From positions 1 through 64,000 of the forward strand of contig NZ_AQXY01000030.1 in assembly GCF_000376845.1 (NCBI RefSeq): a stretch of DNA of 64,000 nucleotides, in the 5' to 3' direction. Below the pieces are notes generated by a model. The model ran no database searches, was not told the origin of the DNA, and was given only the letters and a program-made list of their open reading frames with translations. The stretch is from Thioalkalivibrio sp. ALE14 (GTDB lineage: Bacteria; Pseudomonadota; Gammaproteobacteria; Ectothiorhodospirales; Ectothiorhodospiraceae). Made by a program: the position numbers and the translations under genes. Positions 34,596-43,518 of this stretch are shown here, one piece after another (position 1 is the first letter of the stretch; each line of letters opens with the position of its first letter).

Positions 34596-35132
34596 TCAGG
34601 ATTTGCCGTCGAACGGCTGCAAGCCGGCCTTGGGTTCCGTGGTGTTCATTGCCTCGACCAGCAGGTCCAGGCCTTGGTCCAGGTCTTCGAGGCAGCCCTT
34701 CGGCAGCGAATGCAGGGCCCGGTTCAACTCGCCCTGCGGCGCGGCCGGGGCCTTGTCCAGCAACGCCATGCCCGCATCCGTCACGTACAGACGCACGATG
34801 CGCTGGTCCTTTTCCGGACGCCGACGCTCGATCAGGCCTCGGTGCTCCAGCTTGTCCAGGAGGTTGGAGGTCGTGGAGGCATGCACCGACAGTCGGCGCG
34901 ACAGGTCGCTGACGTTCAATCCCGGCGTGCGCTGGAGCTCCCACAGCGCCCACAGCTGCGAGGCGCTGATCCCGCAGGCCCGCTCCACCGTCCTCGAATG
35001 CCCCTGCAGGGCGCGGATGATCACGCGCAGCTGGCGGATCACCGAACGCGCCACGTCCGGCTCGCCAGTCGTGCTGGCCACAGGGCCGGTTTCGTTTTCG
35101 GGTGCCTCGGGCACAGCCTCGGTGGATGCCAT
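34596..35132 (-). CDS. MarR-family transcriptional regulator
   Basis: 178 residues. A winged helix-turn-helix spans about 45-145: ISASQLWALWELQRTPGLNVSDLSRRLSVHASTTSNLLDKLEHRGLIERR, with wing RRPEKDQRIVRLYVT. It represses or activates in response to a small ligand. ATG 35132 follows CGAGAAGTTTTG. The 18-bp palindrome 33 bp upstream is the likely operator, suggesting autoregulation. Downstream genes on the same strand (FN3 protein and carbamoyl operon) are candidate targets. Confidence 0.9.
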   Translation of the reverse strand: MASTEAVPEAPENETGPVASTTGEPDVARSVIRQLRVIIRALQGHSRTVERACGISASQLWALWELQRTPGLNVSDLSRRLSVHASTTSNLLDKLEHRGLIERRRPEKDQRIVRLYVTDAGMALLDKAPAAPQGELNRALHSLPKGCLEDLDQGLDLLVEAMNTTEPKAGLQPFDGKS

Positions 35133-35164
35133 CAAAACTTCTCGCAGTTGAATCACTCGTTTAG

Positions 35165-35182
35165 TTATTTTTGTACAAAAAT
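35165..35182. promoter_or_regulatory. 18-bp perfect palindrome, probable MarR operator
   Basis: TATTTTTGTACAAAAATA is a perfect inverted repeat in the marR-like promoter, in an otherwise GC-rich genome. Position, length and A/T-rich arms fit a MarR-dimer site that controls the regulator's own transcription and perhaps the divergent porin. Confidence 0.7.
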
Positions 35183-35504
35183 AGTTCCATTGCAACTTAC
35201 GCCCGGGCTGGCGAAATCGCGGTATGGCCTCTAAAAACGTGATTTGGGGAGCCTGCCGAGGCAAAAGGCCCACCCGGTGCGCCGGGACTCGGGCGGCTGA
35301 AGGCCCTCCAAGCCAGAGAAGGAACACGGGGCGGGTGTCGCGGTCACACCACAGGTGCGCCGAATTTTCGTGTCCCGTTTACAACGAATCAGCAAACGCT
35401 TATAGGCGTTGTCGTGCTGGATCCCGAGACACCGCGCGCACTCCGTGTCCGCCCGGGAAGGCCGCTGGCGACACCCGAACCGCCCGACCAGAAGAGGAAT
35501 CGCA
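35183..35504. other. leader region between marR-like and porin genes
   Basis: Together with 35133-35182 this makes 372 bp without a gene. It contains the palindrome at 35165 and the probable porin promoter at 35378-35406; the rest shows no clear structure. Confidence 0.4.
35378..35406 (+). promoter_or_regulatory. probable sigma-70 promoter of the porin gene
   Basis: TTTACA (35378-35383) and TATAGG (35401-35406) are separated by 17 bases, about 100 bp upstream of the porin ATG. It is a good match for this GC content. Confidence 0.5.
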
Positions 35505-36695
35505 ATGAACAAGACGATGAGCTGGACCCTGGCACCGCTGTCCGGTGCCGTTGCCCTGGCCCTGTTCCTGGGCCCGAATGTCGCCGCCGCGGAATACGAC
35601 AGCATCCAGGTCGGCAACCTGTCGATCGGTGGCGCCCTGCGCGGAAACTATGTGGTCGGCGACTATCCCGACTCCGACCGTCGCTCGTGGGACAAGGGCG
35701 GCAATTTTCTGCTCGACACCGCCCGCATCAATCTCGACTACGAAAACGGCCCCTGGCTCGGCAAGCTGGAGTACCGCTGGTACGACGGCTACAACATGCT
35801 TCACACCGGCTGGGTCGGCTATAACTTCGAAAACGAAAGCCAACTGCAGGTCGGTGTGAATCGGGTTCCGTTCGGCCCCGGACCTTACGGGGTATCCCAG
35901 AGCTGGTTCTTCGACCAGCACTACTACGTCGGCCTGTCCGATGACATGGATCTCGGCGTCAAGTACTCGATGCCGATGGGTGACTGGACCTGGGACTTCG
36001 GCTACTACGCACGCGACGAGGGACACTACTCGGGCGATACACGTGACAGCGCCCGCTACTCCTACGATGTCGTGAATGAAAGCGGCAGGGGCTACGAAGA
36101 GCGCAACCAGATCAACGTGCGCGGGATCTACAGCATCCCGGGCGCGAACACCGATGTTGGCTTCTCGGCCCAGGCCGGGGAGCTGAAGAGCAAGGGTCCG
36201 CAAAGCGATGGCGACCACTACGCGGTCTCGGGCCACATGGTCAACAACTGGGGCAACTGGACTCTGGCCAGCCAGCTGACCTACTACAAGTTCGACGTGG
36301 ACGCGAACCAGCCACTGGGTACCGACAAGCTTGTCCAGATGGGCGCCTACGATTTCCCCAACACTGTGGCTGCCGAAGGCTGGATCCCGGCTGTCTCGCT
36401 CAGCTACTACCAGGAGACCAGCAACATCCCGTGGCTGGACTACGTGATCCCCTATGCCGAGGTCTCCTCCATCGTGAAGAGCGAGAGCGACTTCAACAAC
36501 AGCGACATGCTGGTCCTCGGCGCCGCCTGGGCACGGGGTAACTGGTATATCTATACGGACCTGGCCTATGCCAACGGTAACGAATTCGTTGGTGGCAACC
36601 GTCGCGGTGACAACCCGTTCGGGGATCGCCTGGGCGCCAACGAGGACGACAACTGGGAGGCCCGTTTCAACATCAACTTCGGGTATTACTTCTAA
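35505..36695 (+). CDS. outer-membrane porin-like beta-barrel protein
   Basis: 396 residues. The signal peptide (MNKTMSWTLAPLSGAVALAL to VAAA, about 30 residues) is followed by alternating amphipathic strands rich in Y, W, D and N, and the chain ends in NINFGYYF, a C-terminal aromatic BAM signal. It is acidic, as expected for a haloalkaliphile. The order of strands fits a 14-18-strand porin; substrate is unknown. ATG 35505 follows AGAGGAATCGC. It stands alone with its own promoter and strong terminator. Confidence 0.85.
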   Translation: MNKTMSWTLAPLSGAVALALFLGPNVAAAEYDSIQVGNLSIGGALRGNYVVGDYPDSDRRSWDKGGNFLLDTARINLDYENGPWLGKLEYRWYDGYNMLHTGWVGYNFENESQLQVGVNRVPFGPGPYGVSQSWFFDQHYYVGLSDDMDLGVKYSMPMGDWTWDFGYYARDEGHYSGDTRDSARYSYDVVNESGRGYEERNQINVRGIYSIPGANTDVGFSAQAGELKSKGPQSDGDHYAVSGHMVNNWGNWTLASQLTYYKFDVDANQPLGTDKLVQMGAYDFPNTVAAEGWIPAVSLSYYQETSNIPWLDYVIPYAEVSSIVKSESDFNNSDMLVLGAAWARGNWYIYTDLAYANGNEFVGGNRRGDNPFGDRLGANEDDNWEARFNINFGYYF

Positions 36696-36740
36696 AGGCG
36701 GTCGCGGAAGGTCGTCGCCTGACGGCCTTCGGACGACTCG

Positions 36741-36769
36741 AGCCCGCACCATCCGGTGCGGGCTTTTTT
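36741..36769 (+). terminator. intrinsic terminator after the porin gene
   Basis: A nine-bp perfect stem gcccgcacc/ggtgcgggc with loop atcc, followed by six T residues. Confidence 0.92.
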
Positions 36770-36791
36770 GTGCTCGGGGCAGCGCCCTGGG

Positions 36792-38207
36792 TCAGGCGCT
36801 ATTCGCGGCCTGGGGCTCCGGCACATCCGGCCGGCCCGGCTGGGCCATATGGTCGGGGTTGGCCCAGCGCATCAGGGCGAAGGCGAGCAGGATGGTGGGG
36901 ATGCCGATCAGGGCCGAGCTGGCGAAGAACCAGACCCAGCCGATGTGCTCCGCCAGCACGCCGGTGAAACCGGCGAGAAACTGGCCGGGCAGGGTCATGA
37001 TCGAGCTGAACAGGGCGTACTGGGTGGCGGTGTAGGCACTGTTGGTCAGGCTGGAGAGGTAGGCGATGAACACCGAGATCGCCATGCCACCGGAAAGATT
37101 GTCCGCCATGATCGCGAACACCAGGCCATAGGTCTCGGGGCCCAGGGTGGCCAGCCAGGAGAAGGTCAGGTTGGTCAGCGGCGCCAGAACCGCCGTCGTG
37201 ATCAGCATGCGCATGATGCCGAAGCGCACGACCAGCAGCCCGCCCAGGGCCGCGCCGGTCAGGGTCATGGCCAGGCCGAAGGCGGCGGCGATGTTGGCGA
37301 TCTCGTCCTTGGTGAAGCCGATATCCAGGTAGAACGGGTTCGCCATCACCCCCATGAAGATGTCGCTGATGCGAAACACGGCGATGAAGGCGATCACCAC
37401 CAGGGCGATCTTCCCGAAGCGCTGCCAGAACTCGACGAACGGGCAGATCACCGCGCCGATGAACCAGGCCTTCAGACCGCGCCACCATCCGGTATCCGAG
37501 GTGTTGTTGAGGTAGTCGACCACGCGGTCCTCGAGCCGGGCCGTGGCGGAGTCCCGCCGGGCCACCTCGGGCTCACGGACGATCAGCGTGCAGACCACGC
37601 CCACCAGCATCAGCGCGGCCATCGCGCCGTAGGAGAGACTCCAGCTGCCGATCGCGGCGATATGCAGTGCCCCGGCTCCAGCGGTCAACAGGGCGACGCG
37701 ATAGCCGAACACGTAGGCGGCAGCCATCGCGCCCTGGCGCTCCTGGCTGACGGCCTCGATGCGGTAGGCATCGATGGCGATGTCCTGGGTCGCGGCGCCG
37801 AAGGCCGTGAGTACGGCCCAGACGGCCACCAGCCAGAGCTGCTCCGTCGGGTCGGTCAGGGCGATCCCGGCCAGACCGAGCATGATGACGGCCTGGGCGA
37901 ACAGCATCCAGGCGCGGCGGCGGCCGAATACCCGGGTCAGGACCGGCAGGGCCAGGCGATCGACCACCGGTGCCCAGAACACCTTGATGCTGTAGGCCAT
38001 GCCGACCCAGGAGAGGAACCCGATGGAGGCCAGCTCCACGCCAAGATCGCGCAGCCAGGCGGTGAAGGTGCCACCGGTCAAGAGCAGCGGGAGCCCTGCG
38101 GCAAAGCCGAGGAACAGCATGCCGATGACCCGCGGATGGCGGTAGACCGCCAGGGCCGCGCGCCAGTCGCGGCGCGGGGGCCGTTGCGCTTCGGCGGCGT
38201 CGGTCAT
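36792..38207 (-). CDS. ampG: AmpG-family muropeptide MFS permease
   Basis: 471 residues with 12-14 predicted membrane helices. The N-terminal FLGFAAGLPLLLTGGTFTAWLRDLG and the FGAATQDIAIDAYRIE segment are typical of AmpG, which imports anhydro-muropeptides for cell-wall recycling. ATG 38207 (MTDAAEAQRPP) is preferred over the upstream GTG 38216. No SD is obvious. It follows xthA with 18 bp between and may share its transcript. Confidence 0.88.
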   Translation of the reverse strand: MTDAAEAQRPPRRDWRAALAVYRHPRVIGMLFLGFAAGLPLLLTGGTFTAWLRDLGVELASIGFLSWVGMAYSIKVFWAPVVDRLALPVLTRVFGRRRAWMLFAQAVIMLGLAGIALTDPTEQLWLVAVWAVLTAFGAATQDIAIDAYRIEAVSQERQGAMAAAYVFGYRVALLTAGAGALHIAAIGSWSLSYGAMAALMLVGVVCTLIVREPEVARRDSATARLEDRVVDYLNNTSDTGWWRGLKAWFIGAVICPFVEFWQRFGKIALVVIAFIAVFRISDIFMGVMANPFYLDIGFTKDEIANIAAAFGLAMTLTGAALGGLLVVRFGIMRMLITTAVLAPLTNLTFSWLATLGPETYGLVFAIMADNLSGGMAISVFIAYLSSLTNSAYTATQYALFSSIMTLPGQFLAGFTGVLAEHIGWVWFFASSALIGIPTILLAFALMRWANPDHMAQPGRPDVPEPQAANSA

Positions 38208-38225
38208 GCGCGGCACAGGCCCCGG

Positions 38226-38999
38226 TCAGGGCTGGTAGTCATAGTCGATCCAGAACGGCGCGTGGTCGGAGAAGCGATCGTCGGTATGGATGTACGGGTC
38301 GCGCGCGGTGGCGGCAATGCCCGGGGTGGCGATCTGGTAGTCGATCCGCCAGCCCACGTTCTTGGCCCAGGCCTGGCCGCGGTTGGACCACCAGGTGTAC
38401 TGCTCGGGGCGCCCATCCAGCCGGCGGAACACGTCGACCATGCCGATCTCGTCGAACAGGTGGTCCAGCCAGGCCCGCTCCTCCGGCAGGAAGCCGGAGT
38501 TCTTGCGGTTGGACTTGAAGTTGGTGAGGTCGATCTCCTTGTGGGCGATGTTCCAGTCGCCGCAGATGACCCACTCACGCCCGTCCTGCATGCGTTCCGC
38601 CAGCCAGGGGCGGAAGAACTCCAGGAAGCGCCACTTGGAGTCCTGGCGGTGATCGCCCGAGGAACCCGAGGGCAGATACAGCGAGACCACCGACAGGTTG
38701 CCGAACCGCATCTCGGCATAGCGGCCCTCGTTGTCGGCCTCCTCGAAGCCGATGCGGGTCACAACCTCGTCCGGCTGGCGACGGCTGTACAGGGCCACCC
38801 CGCTGTAGCCGGGCTTCACCGCATCGACATAGACACTGTGATAACCGGGTGGATGGAAGGGCTCGCCCTGGATCTGATGGATCTGGGCCTTGGTCTCCTG
38901 GATGCAGACCACGTCGGCCTCAGTGGTCGGGAGCCAGTCGAAGAAGCCCTTGCGGGCGGCGGCACGGATGCCATTGGCGTTCATCGAGAGTATGCGCAT
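38226..38999 (-). CDS. xthA: exodeoxyribonuclease III
   Basis: 257 residues of the endonuclease/exonuclease/phosphatase fold. Motifs are [44 protein letters not shown] and the C-terminal [14 protein letters not shown] with catalytic D-H. It acts as an AP endonuclease and 3'-5' exonuclease in base excision repair. ATG 38999 is chosen because the fold starts at MRILS; it lies 113 bp from the divergent pyrE start. Confidence 0.94.
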   Translation of the reverse strand: MRILSMNANGIRAAARKGFFDWLPTTEADVVCIQETKAQIHQIQGEPFHPPGYHSVYVDAVKPGYSGVALYSRRQPDEVVTRIGFEEADNEGRYAEMRFGNLSVVSLYLPSGSSGDHRQDSKWRFLEFFRPWLAERMQDGREWVICGDWNIAHKEIDLTNFKSNRKNSGFLPEERAWLDHLFDEIGMVDVFRRLDGRPEQYTWWSNRGQAWAKNVGWRIDYQIATPGIAATARDPYIHTDDRFSDHAPFWIDYDYQP

Positions 39000-39112
39000 G
39001 GCGGGGAACAATACCCGCGCACGCGGGCGCGGAAAAGGGCCCCGACCGGCGCCGATGCCGGATTCGCGGGTGGGTGTGTCAGAATACGGCGTTTTACGAC
39101 CGGAGCACCCCG

Positions 39113-39748
39113 ATGACCGCCCACGCCTTCTTGGAATATGCCCTGCAACGCGATGTCCTGCGCTTTGGCGAGTTCACGCTGAAGTCCGGGCGGGTGAGTC
39201 CCTACTTCTTCAACGCGGGGCTGTTCAACCGGGGGTCGGATCTGGCCCGCCTGGGCGAATTCTATGCCCGCGCGATTGTGGACTCCGGCATCGAGTTCGA
39301 CCTGGTGTTTGGCCCGGCCTACAAGGGCATCCCGCTGGCGGCAGCAGTGACCGAGGCGCTTTATCGCGACCACGGCATGGACCGCCCCTGGGCCTTCAAC
39401 CGCAAGGAGGCCAAGGACCACGGCGAGGGCGGCAACATCGTCGGCGCCCCGCTGGAGGGCCGGGTGCTGATCGTGGATGACGTGATCACCGCCGGCACCG
39501 CGATCCGCGAGTCGGTGGACCTGATCCGCGCGGCGGGTGCGGCGCCGGTGGGGGTTGCGATTGCGCTGGACCGCGAGGAACGCGGGCGCGGCGAACGCTC
39601 CGCGATCCAGGAGGTCGAGGCCGACTTGGGCCTTCAGGTAGTGCGCGTCGCCCGGCTGGGCGACCTGGTCACCATGCTCGAGGACACCGGCCGCGCACCG
39701 GAACACCTGGAGGCCCTGCGCGCCTACCGCGCCGAATACGGGGTTTAG
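39113..39748 (+). CDS. pyrE: orotate phosphoribosyltransferase
   Basis: 211 residues. It joins orotate to PRPP in pyrimidine synthesis. The PRPP motif is [14 protein letters not shown] (about 122-135); [11 protein letters not shown] and [13 protein letters not shown] are typical of the family. ATG 39113 follows GGAGCACCCC. Its TAG stop is formed by the TA target and the first G of the MITE-like element, so the original stop and 3' untranslated region may have differed slightly. Confidence 0.96.
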   Translation: MTAHAFLEYALQRDVLRFGEFTLKSGRVSPYFFNAGLFNRGSDLARLGEFYARAIVDSGIEFDLVFGPAYKGIPLAAAVTEALYRDHGMDRPWAFNRKEAKDHGEGGNIVGAPLEGRVLIVDDVITAGTAIRESVDLIRAAGAAPVGVAIALDREERGRGERSAIQEVEADLGLQVVRVARLGDLVTMLEDTGRAPEHLEALRAYRAEYGV

Positions 39749-40043
39749 GGAGACGCTGATTGGATCGCGCGTCCGCGCTCGAGTCGCTTTTGCGTGCGAA
39801 CAAGGCGCGGTGACTGCCGTGCCGTCATTCTGCACAAGGGAACCGCAACGCCGTTCCCACGCCCGTTTTTCTCAACAGCGGGCGGCCGATCCCCTGCTTT
39901 CAATGGTTTGTGGGGTTGGCGCCCCCTGTTCCCCGATCCTGCGTTGCGCCGCTTGCGGGTAGAACCACTACCCGCTGCACGACGCGCCGTGTCTCGGAAA
40001 ACAGGGGCACCAACGCGGACGTGCGATTCAATCAGCGTCTCCC
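39748..40043. mobile_element. MITE-like element, copy 2, with IS5-type ends
   Basis: 296 bp flanked by TA on both sides (39746-39747 and 40044-40045). The terminal inverted repeats start gggagacgctgatt and extend about 30 bp with two or three mismatches. The interior aligns with the reverse complement of copy 1 (10941-11238) over most of its length, including the hairpin cgcccgtttttctcaacagcgggcg. The ends match the IS5 element at 1-1201, not copy 1. No protein is encoded. Confidence 0.88.
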
Positions 40044-40074
40044 TAGGGGGCGCATACCGCCGCATCCATGCCCC

Positions 40075-40256
40075 CGTCATTGCGAGGAGCGCGGCGACGA
40101 AGCACAAAAGCAGCGAAGCTGCGTTGAACGGCCGCAGGCCGGCCCGCAGGGCGAGCGAAGCGAGTAACCTGCGTCTGGAACCACCCGATCCCGACCGGTC
40201 CGGCCCCTGCCAGCTTCGGGAGGTTGCTTCGTCGGCTGCGCCTCCTCGCAATGACG
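40075..40256. repeat. interspersed repeat with cgtcattgcgagg inverted ends
   Basis: 182 bp whose left end cgtcattgcgaggagcgcgg is mirrored by ctgcgcctcctcgcaatgacg on the right. The terminal inverted repeat is about 29 bp with small indels. This type, with cgtcattgcgag ends and gaagca inside, is widespread in proteobacterial intergenic regions. It lies 31 bp from MITE copy 2; together the two fill the 538-bp gap between pyrE and the cupin gene. Confidence 0.75.
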
Positions 40257-40286
40257 GAGCGGGGTAGCGGCGTGCGCCGCTCGGCG

Positions 40287-40643
40287 CTACAGGAGTTCGG
40301 TGTCGTCGTGCGAGTACGCCGGCGAGCAGCTGCACAGGATATGCAGCGGCTCGCTACCCGTATTGCGGATGTTGTGCGGCGTGCCGGGGGCAATGCAGAC
40401 GGTGTCGCCCACGCTCACCGGGAAGGTCGTGTCACCCAGGCGCATCTCGCCCTGTCCACGGGTCACGTGATAGAGCTCTTCCGTTCGACCGTGGCGATGC
40501 AGGCGCGTCGTCGCCCCGGGCTCGACCACCGCCTCGGCCAGGCTCTGGGCCGCATTGCCATGCACATCGGGGTGCATCAACTCGCGGATCTCGGAGCCGT
40601 CCTTGGTGTCGTAGGCCGGGATGTCGCTATAGCGCGTGTGCAT
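40287..40643 (-). CDS. cupin-domain protein
   Basis: 118 residues forming one conserved beta-barrel. Metal ligands are H49, H51 and E56 (LHRHGRTEELYHV) and H90 (IAPGTPHNIRN), the two cupin motifs. The fold binds a divalent metal and acts as a small dioxygenase, isomerase or sensor; the function here is unknown. It lies 12 bp downstream of gpmI on the same strand and is probably co-transcribed. Confidence 0.87.
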   Translation of the reverse strand: MHTRYSDIPAYDTKDGSEIRELMHPDVHGNAAQSLAEAVVEPGATTRLHRHGRTEELYHVTRGQGEMRLGDTTFPVSVGDTVCIAPGTPHNIRNTGSEPLHILCSCSPAYSHDDTELL

Positions 40644-40655
40644 GGCTGCCCCTGC

Positions 40656-42206
40656 TCAGGCCGAAGCCGGCACTTCCTCGAACAACAGGCTCTGCCCGCC
40701 CATCGCGGCGGGCTTGGGCACGCCCATCAGTTCCAGCACGGTCGGCGCCACGTCGGCCAGCCCGCCGCCGGTGCGCAGGCGCCAGCGCTGCGAGTCGAGA
40801 ATCATGCACATGACCGGGTAGATGGTGTGCTGAGTGTGCGGGGCCCCGGTCACCGGGTCGATGTACTCGTCGCAGTTGCCGTGGTCGGCGGTCACGATCG
40901 CGGAGTATTCCAGTTCCTTCGCAGCATCCAGCACCCGGCCGACCTCGCGGTCCAGGGTCTGGACCGCCTGGATCAGGGCCTCGCGCTTGGCGGTGTGACC
41001 GACCATGTCGCCATTGGCGAAGTTAACCAGAATGAAGCCGTAGCGCCCGCTCTGCATGGCCTGGATGGTCTCGTCAGCGACTTCCTTCGCACTCATCTCG
41101 GGCTGCTCGTCGTAGGTATCGACCGAAGGCGAGGGAACCATCACGCGCTGCTCCCCGGCGTAGGGTTCTTCCTTGCCGCCGTTGAAGAAGAAGGTCACGT
41201 GGGCGTACTTCTCGGTCTCGGCGCAGTGGAACTGCGGGATCCCGGCGGAGGCGATGGTGCTGCCCAGGGTCGTCGACGGGCGCTCCGGCGGGAAGGCGAT
41301 CGGCGACAGGAAGCGCGGGTCGTACTCGGTCAGGCAGGTCTCGGAGACCGGGTGGAAGTCGCCGCGGTCGAAGCCGTCGAAGTCGTCCATGCCCAGGGCC
41401 GCCGTGAGCTGGCGCGGGCGATCATTACGGAAGTTGAACAGCACGCAGACCGCGTCTTCGCCCAGCGGCGCGCCGCCGTTGATGATGCGCGGATTGATGA
41501 ACTCGTCGTCTTCGCCGGCGGCGTAGGCCGCCTCGATGGCCTCCCGGGCGGAACCGGCGGCCTCGCCCTCGGCGTAGGCAATGGCGCGGAAGGCCTTCTC
41601 CGTACGCTTCCAGCGCTTGTCGCGATCCATCGCGTAGTAGCGCCCGCAGACCGTGGCGATGGCGCCGCCAGCGCTTGCCAGCTCCTCCTCGAGGGGATCG
41701 AGGTAGTTCAGCGCGGAGCGCGGCGCGGTATCGCGGCCGTCCGTGATCATGTGCACCATCGGGCGGGCCCCCTCGCGCTGGCAGATCTCGATCAGAGCGC
41801 GCAGGTGGCGGATATGCGAATGCACGCCGCCGTCCGAGACCAGGCCGATCAGGTGCAGGGGCAGGTCGTTGTTGGCGGCCGCCCGGGCGGCACTGACCAG
41901 GGCGTCGTTCTCGTAGAAGCTGCCATCGGTGATGGAGTCGTCGATGCGCACCAGGTCCTGGTTGATCACGGTCCCGGCCCCCAGGGTCAGGTGCCCCACC
42001 TCGGAGTTGCCCATCTGCCCGTCCGGCAGCCCGACGGCGCGGCCGCAGGCATCCAGCGTCGTGTGCGTGTGCGTGGACAGATACTCGTCGAGACGCGGAG
42101 TGTCGGCCTCGGCGTAGGCATTGTTCAGCTTGGAGGGGTTTACGCCCACTCCGTCCATGACGACCAGCAGGACGGGGCGGCGGGGGGTGGAACGCGGATC
42201 GGCCAT
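40656..42206 (-). CDS. gpmI: 2,3-bisphosphoglycerate-independent phosphoglycerate mutase
   Basis: 516 residues of the alkaline phosphatase superfamily. It interconverts 3- and 2-phosphoglycerate. The metal ligand D18 is in LLVVMDGVGVNPS, the phosphorylated serine is S68 in DGQMGNSEVGH, and the C-terminal metal site is in TADHGNCDEY. Length is normal. Confidence 0.96.
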   Translation of the reverse strand: MADPRSTPRRPVLLVVMDGVGVNPSKLNNAYAEADTPRLDEYLSTHTHTTLDACGRAVGLPDGQMGNSEVGHLTLGAGTVINQDLVRIDDSITDGSFYENDALVSAARAAANNDLPLHLIGLVSDGGVHSHIRHLRALIEICQREGARPMVHMITDGRDTAPRSALNYLDPLEEELASAGGAIATVCGRYYAMDRDKRWKRTEKAFRAIAYAEGEAAGSAREAIEAAYAAGEDDEFINPRIINGGAPLGEDAVCVLFNFRNDRPRQLTAALGMDDFDGFDRGDFHPVSETCLTEYDPRFLSPIAFPPERPSTTLGSTIASAGIPQFHCAETEKYAHVTFFFNGGKEEPYAGEQRVMVPSPSVDTYDEQPEMSAKEVADETIQAMQSGRYGFILVNFANGDMVGHTAKREALIQAVQTLDREVGRVLDAAKELEYSAIVTADHGNCDEYIDPVTGAPHTQHTIYPVMCMILDSQRWRLRTGGGLADVAPTVLELMGVPKPAAMGGQSLLFEEVPASA

Positions 42207-42309
42207 CGCGGGATCATTACCTGGGTCAATGGGTTACCCGGGCATTTTAGCAAGTTCCGATGCTTGGCGGGGCGTGGCGCCGCACAAATGAGGCGGAGCA
42301 CAGAGAGGG

Positions 42310-43518
42310 TCAGCGCTCCCGCCCGGCGTCGGGATGGTCGGGCGGCCCACCGCCCTTGTCCTCGTCGGATGGCGAGCCCGCGTCGTCCTGGTTCTCGGCG
42401 GCAGGAGCCGACGTGGCATCGGGCGCCGGATCCGCTGGCGCTTGCCCGGCGGTGGCGCCGCCGGAGTCGCGGGCCTCGCGCTGGCGGCGCAGCTCAGCCT
42501 GCTCTTCCTCGATGCGGTCGAGCTCGGCGTCCATCTCGTCGTCCGTCAGCGGGGTGTACCCGGTGCGGGCCGCGGCACTGGTGCCCTCGCCCTTGGCGGG
42601 TTTGGCGGTGGAGGCAGCCGCCCCCGTCGTCGCGGCGGTGGTGCGGGCACCCCCGGAGCCGCCCGATCCACCGCCGGGCGACGTACCACCGCCCCCGCCC
42701 GGACCGTCGTCGTCCGGACCGTCGCCATCGGACGCACCATCGCCACCACCCGCGGTGGTACGGCGCTCGGCCTTCTTGCGCTCCATGATCCGCGACAGGA
42801 TCAGGCCGATCTCGAAGAGCAGCCACATCGGCAGCGCCAGCAGGGTCTGCGAGATGATATCCGGCGGGGTCAGCACCATGCCGACCAGGAACACCCCGAC
42901 GATCACGTAGGGCCGCTTCTGTGCGAGCTTGGCCGGCGTCGTGGCGCCCATGGAGACGAGCAGGATAGTCGCCACCGGCACCTCGAAGGCAATACCGAAG
43001 GCGATGAACAGCATGATGACGAAGGACAGATAGCGCGAGATATCGGTCATCACGGCCACGCCCTCGGGGGCCGTGGCCGTGAAGAACGCGAAAATCAGCG
43101 GGAAGACCACGAAGTAGGCGAACGCCATGCCCAGATAGAACAGCGCGGTGGACGAAGCCACCAGCGGCAGTGCCATGCTCTTTTCGTGGGAATAGAGCCC
43201 CGGCGCCACGAACGACCAGACCTGATACAGCAGGTAGGGGATGCTGAGCACCACCGCCAGCAGCAGGGTCAGCTTGAACGGGATCAGGAACGGCGCAGCC
43301 ACGTCGATCGCGATCATGCTGGTGCCTTCCGGCAGGTGCTGCATCAGCGGGCCGGCCAGCCAGGTGTAGATCGGGTTGGCGAACGGGAACAGGACCAGGA
43401 ACACCACCAGGATGGCGATGAACATCCTGAGGATGCGGTCACGCAGCTCGATCAGGTGCGTGAGCAGGGTCTCGGTGGCTTCCGGACTCGGCTCGACCCC
43501 CGGTTTGGTCTTGCTCAT
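42310..43518 (-). CDS. tatC: TatC with a long hydrophilic C-terminal extension
   Basis: 402 residues. The first 250 form the six-helix twin-arginine translocase core ([35 protein letters not shown], and the FEVP segment near 178). The remaining 150 or so are a low-complexity Gly/Ala/Asp/Ser/Pro tail with an acidic coiled-coil-like stretch ([21 protein letters not shown]). Ordinary TatC ends near residue 258, so the tail is unusual. It faces the cytoplasm and could bind ribosomes, substrates or salts (inference). Its start overlaps the tatB stop (ATGA). Confidence 0.93.
   Translation of the reverse strand: MSKTKPGVEPSPEATETLLTHLIELRDRILRMFIAILVVFLVLFPFANPIYTWLAGPLMQHLPEGTSMIAIDVAAPFLIPFKLTLLLAVVLSIPYLLYQVWSFVAPGLYSHEKSMALPLVASSTALFYLGMAFAYFVVFPLIFAFFTATAPEGVAVMTDISRYLSFVIMLFIAFGIAFEVPVATILLVSMGATTPAKLAQKRPYVIVGVFLVGMVLTPPDIISQTLLALPMWLLFEIGLILSRIMERKKAERRTTAGGGDGASDGDGPDDDGPGGGGGTSPGGGSGGSGGARTTAATTGAAASTAKPAKGEGTSAAARTGYTPLTDDEMDAELDRIEEEQAELRRQREARDSGGATAGQAPADPAPDATSAPAAENQDDAGSPSDEDKGGGPPDHPDAGRER

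Noticed and set aside
38208-38216. GTG start for ampG nine bases upstream
   Set aside because: The ATG at 38207 gives a more typical start, and no RBS supports the GTG.
36756-39116. Long plus-strand frame (786 codons)
   Set aside because: It is antisense to ampG and xthA and has low-complexity Gly/His/Gln content without any domain.
42600-42760. Simple-sequence-like ccgcc/gccacc tract
   Set aside because: It encodes the Gly-rich tail of TatC in frame and is not an independent DNA repeat or CRISPR.
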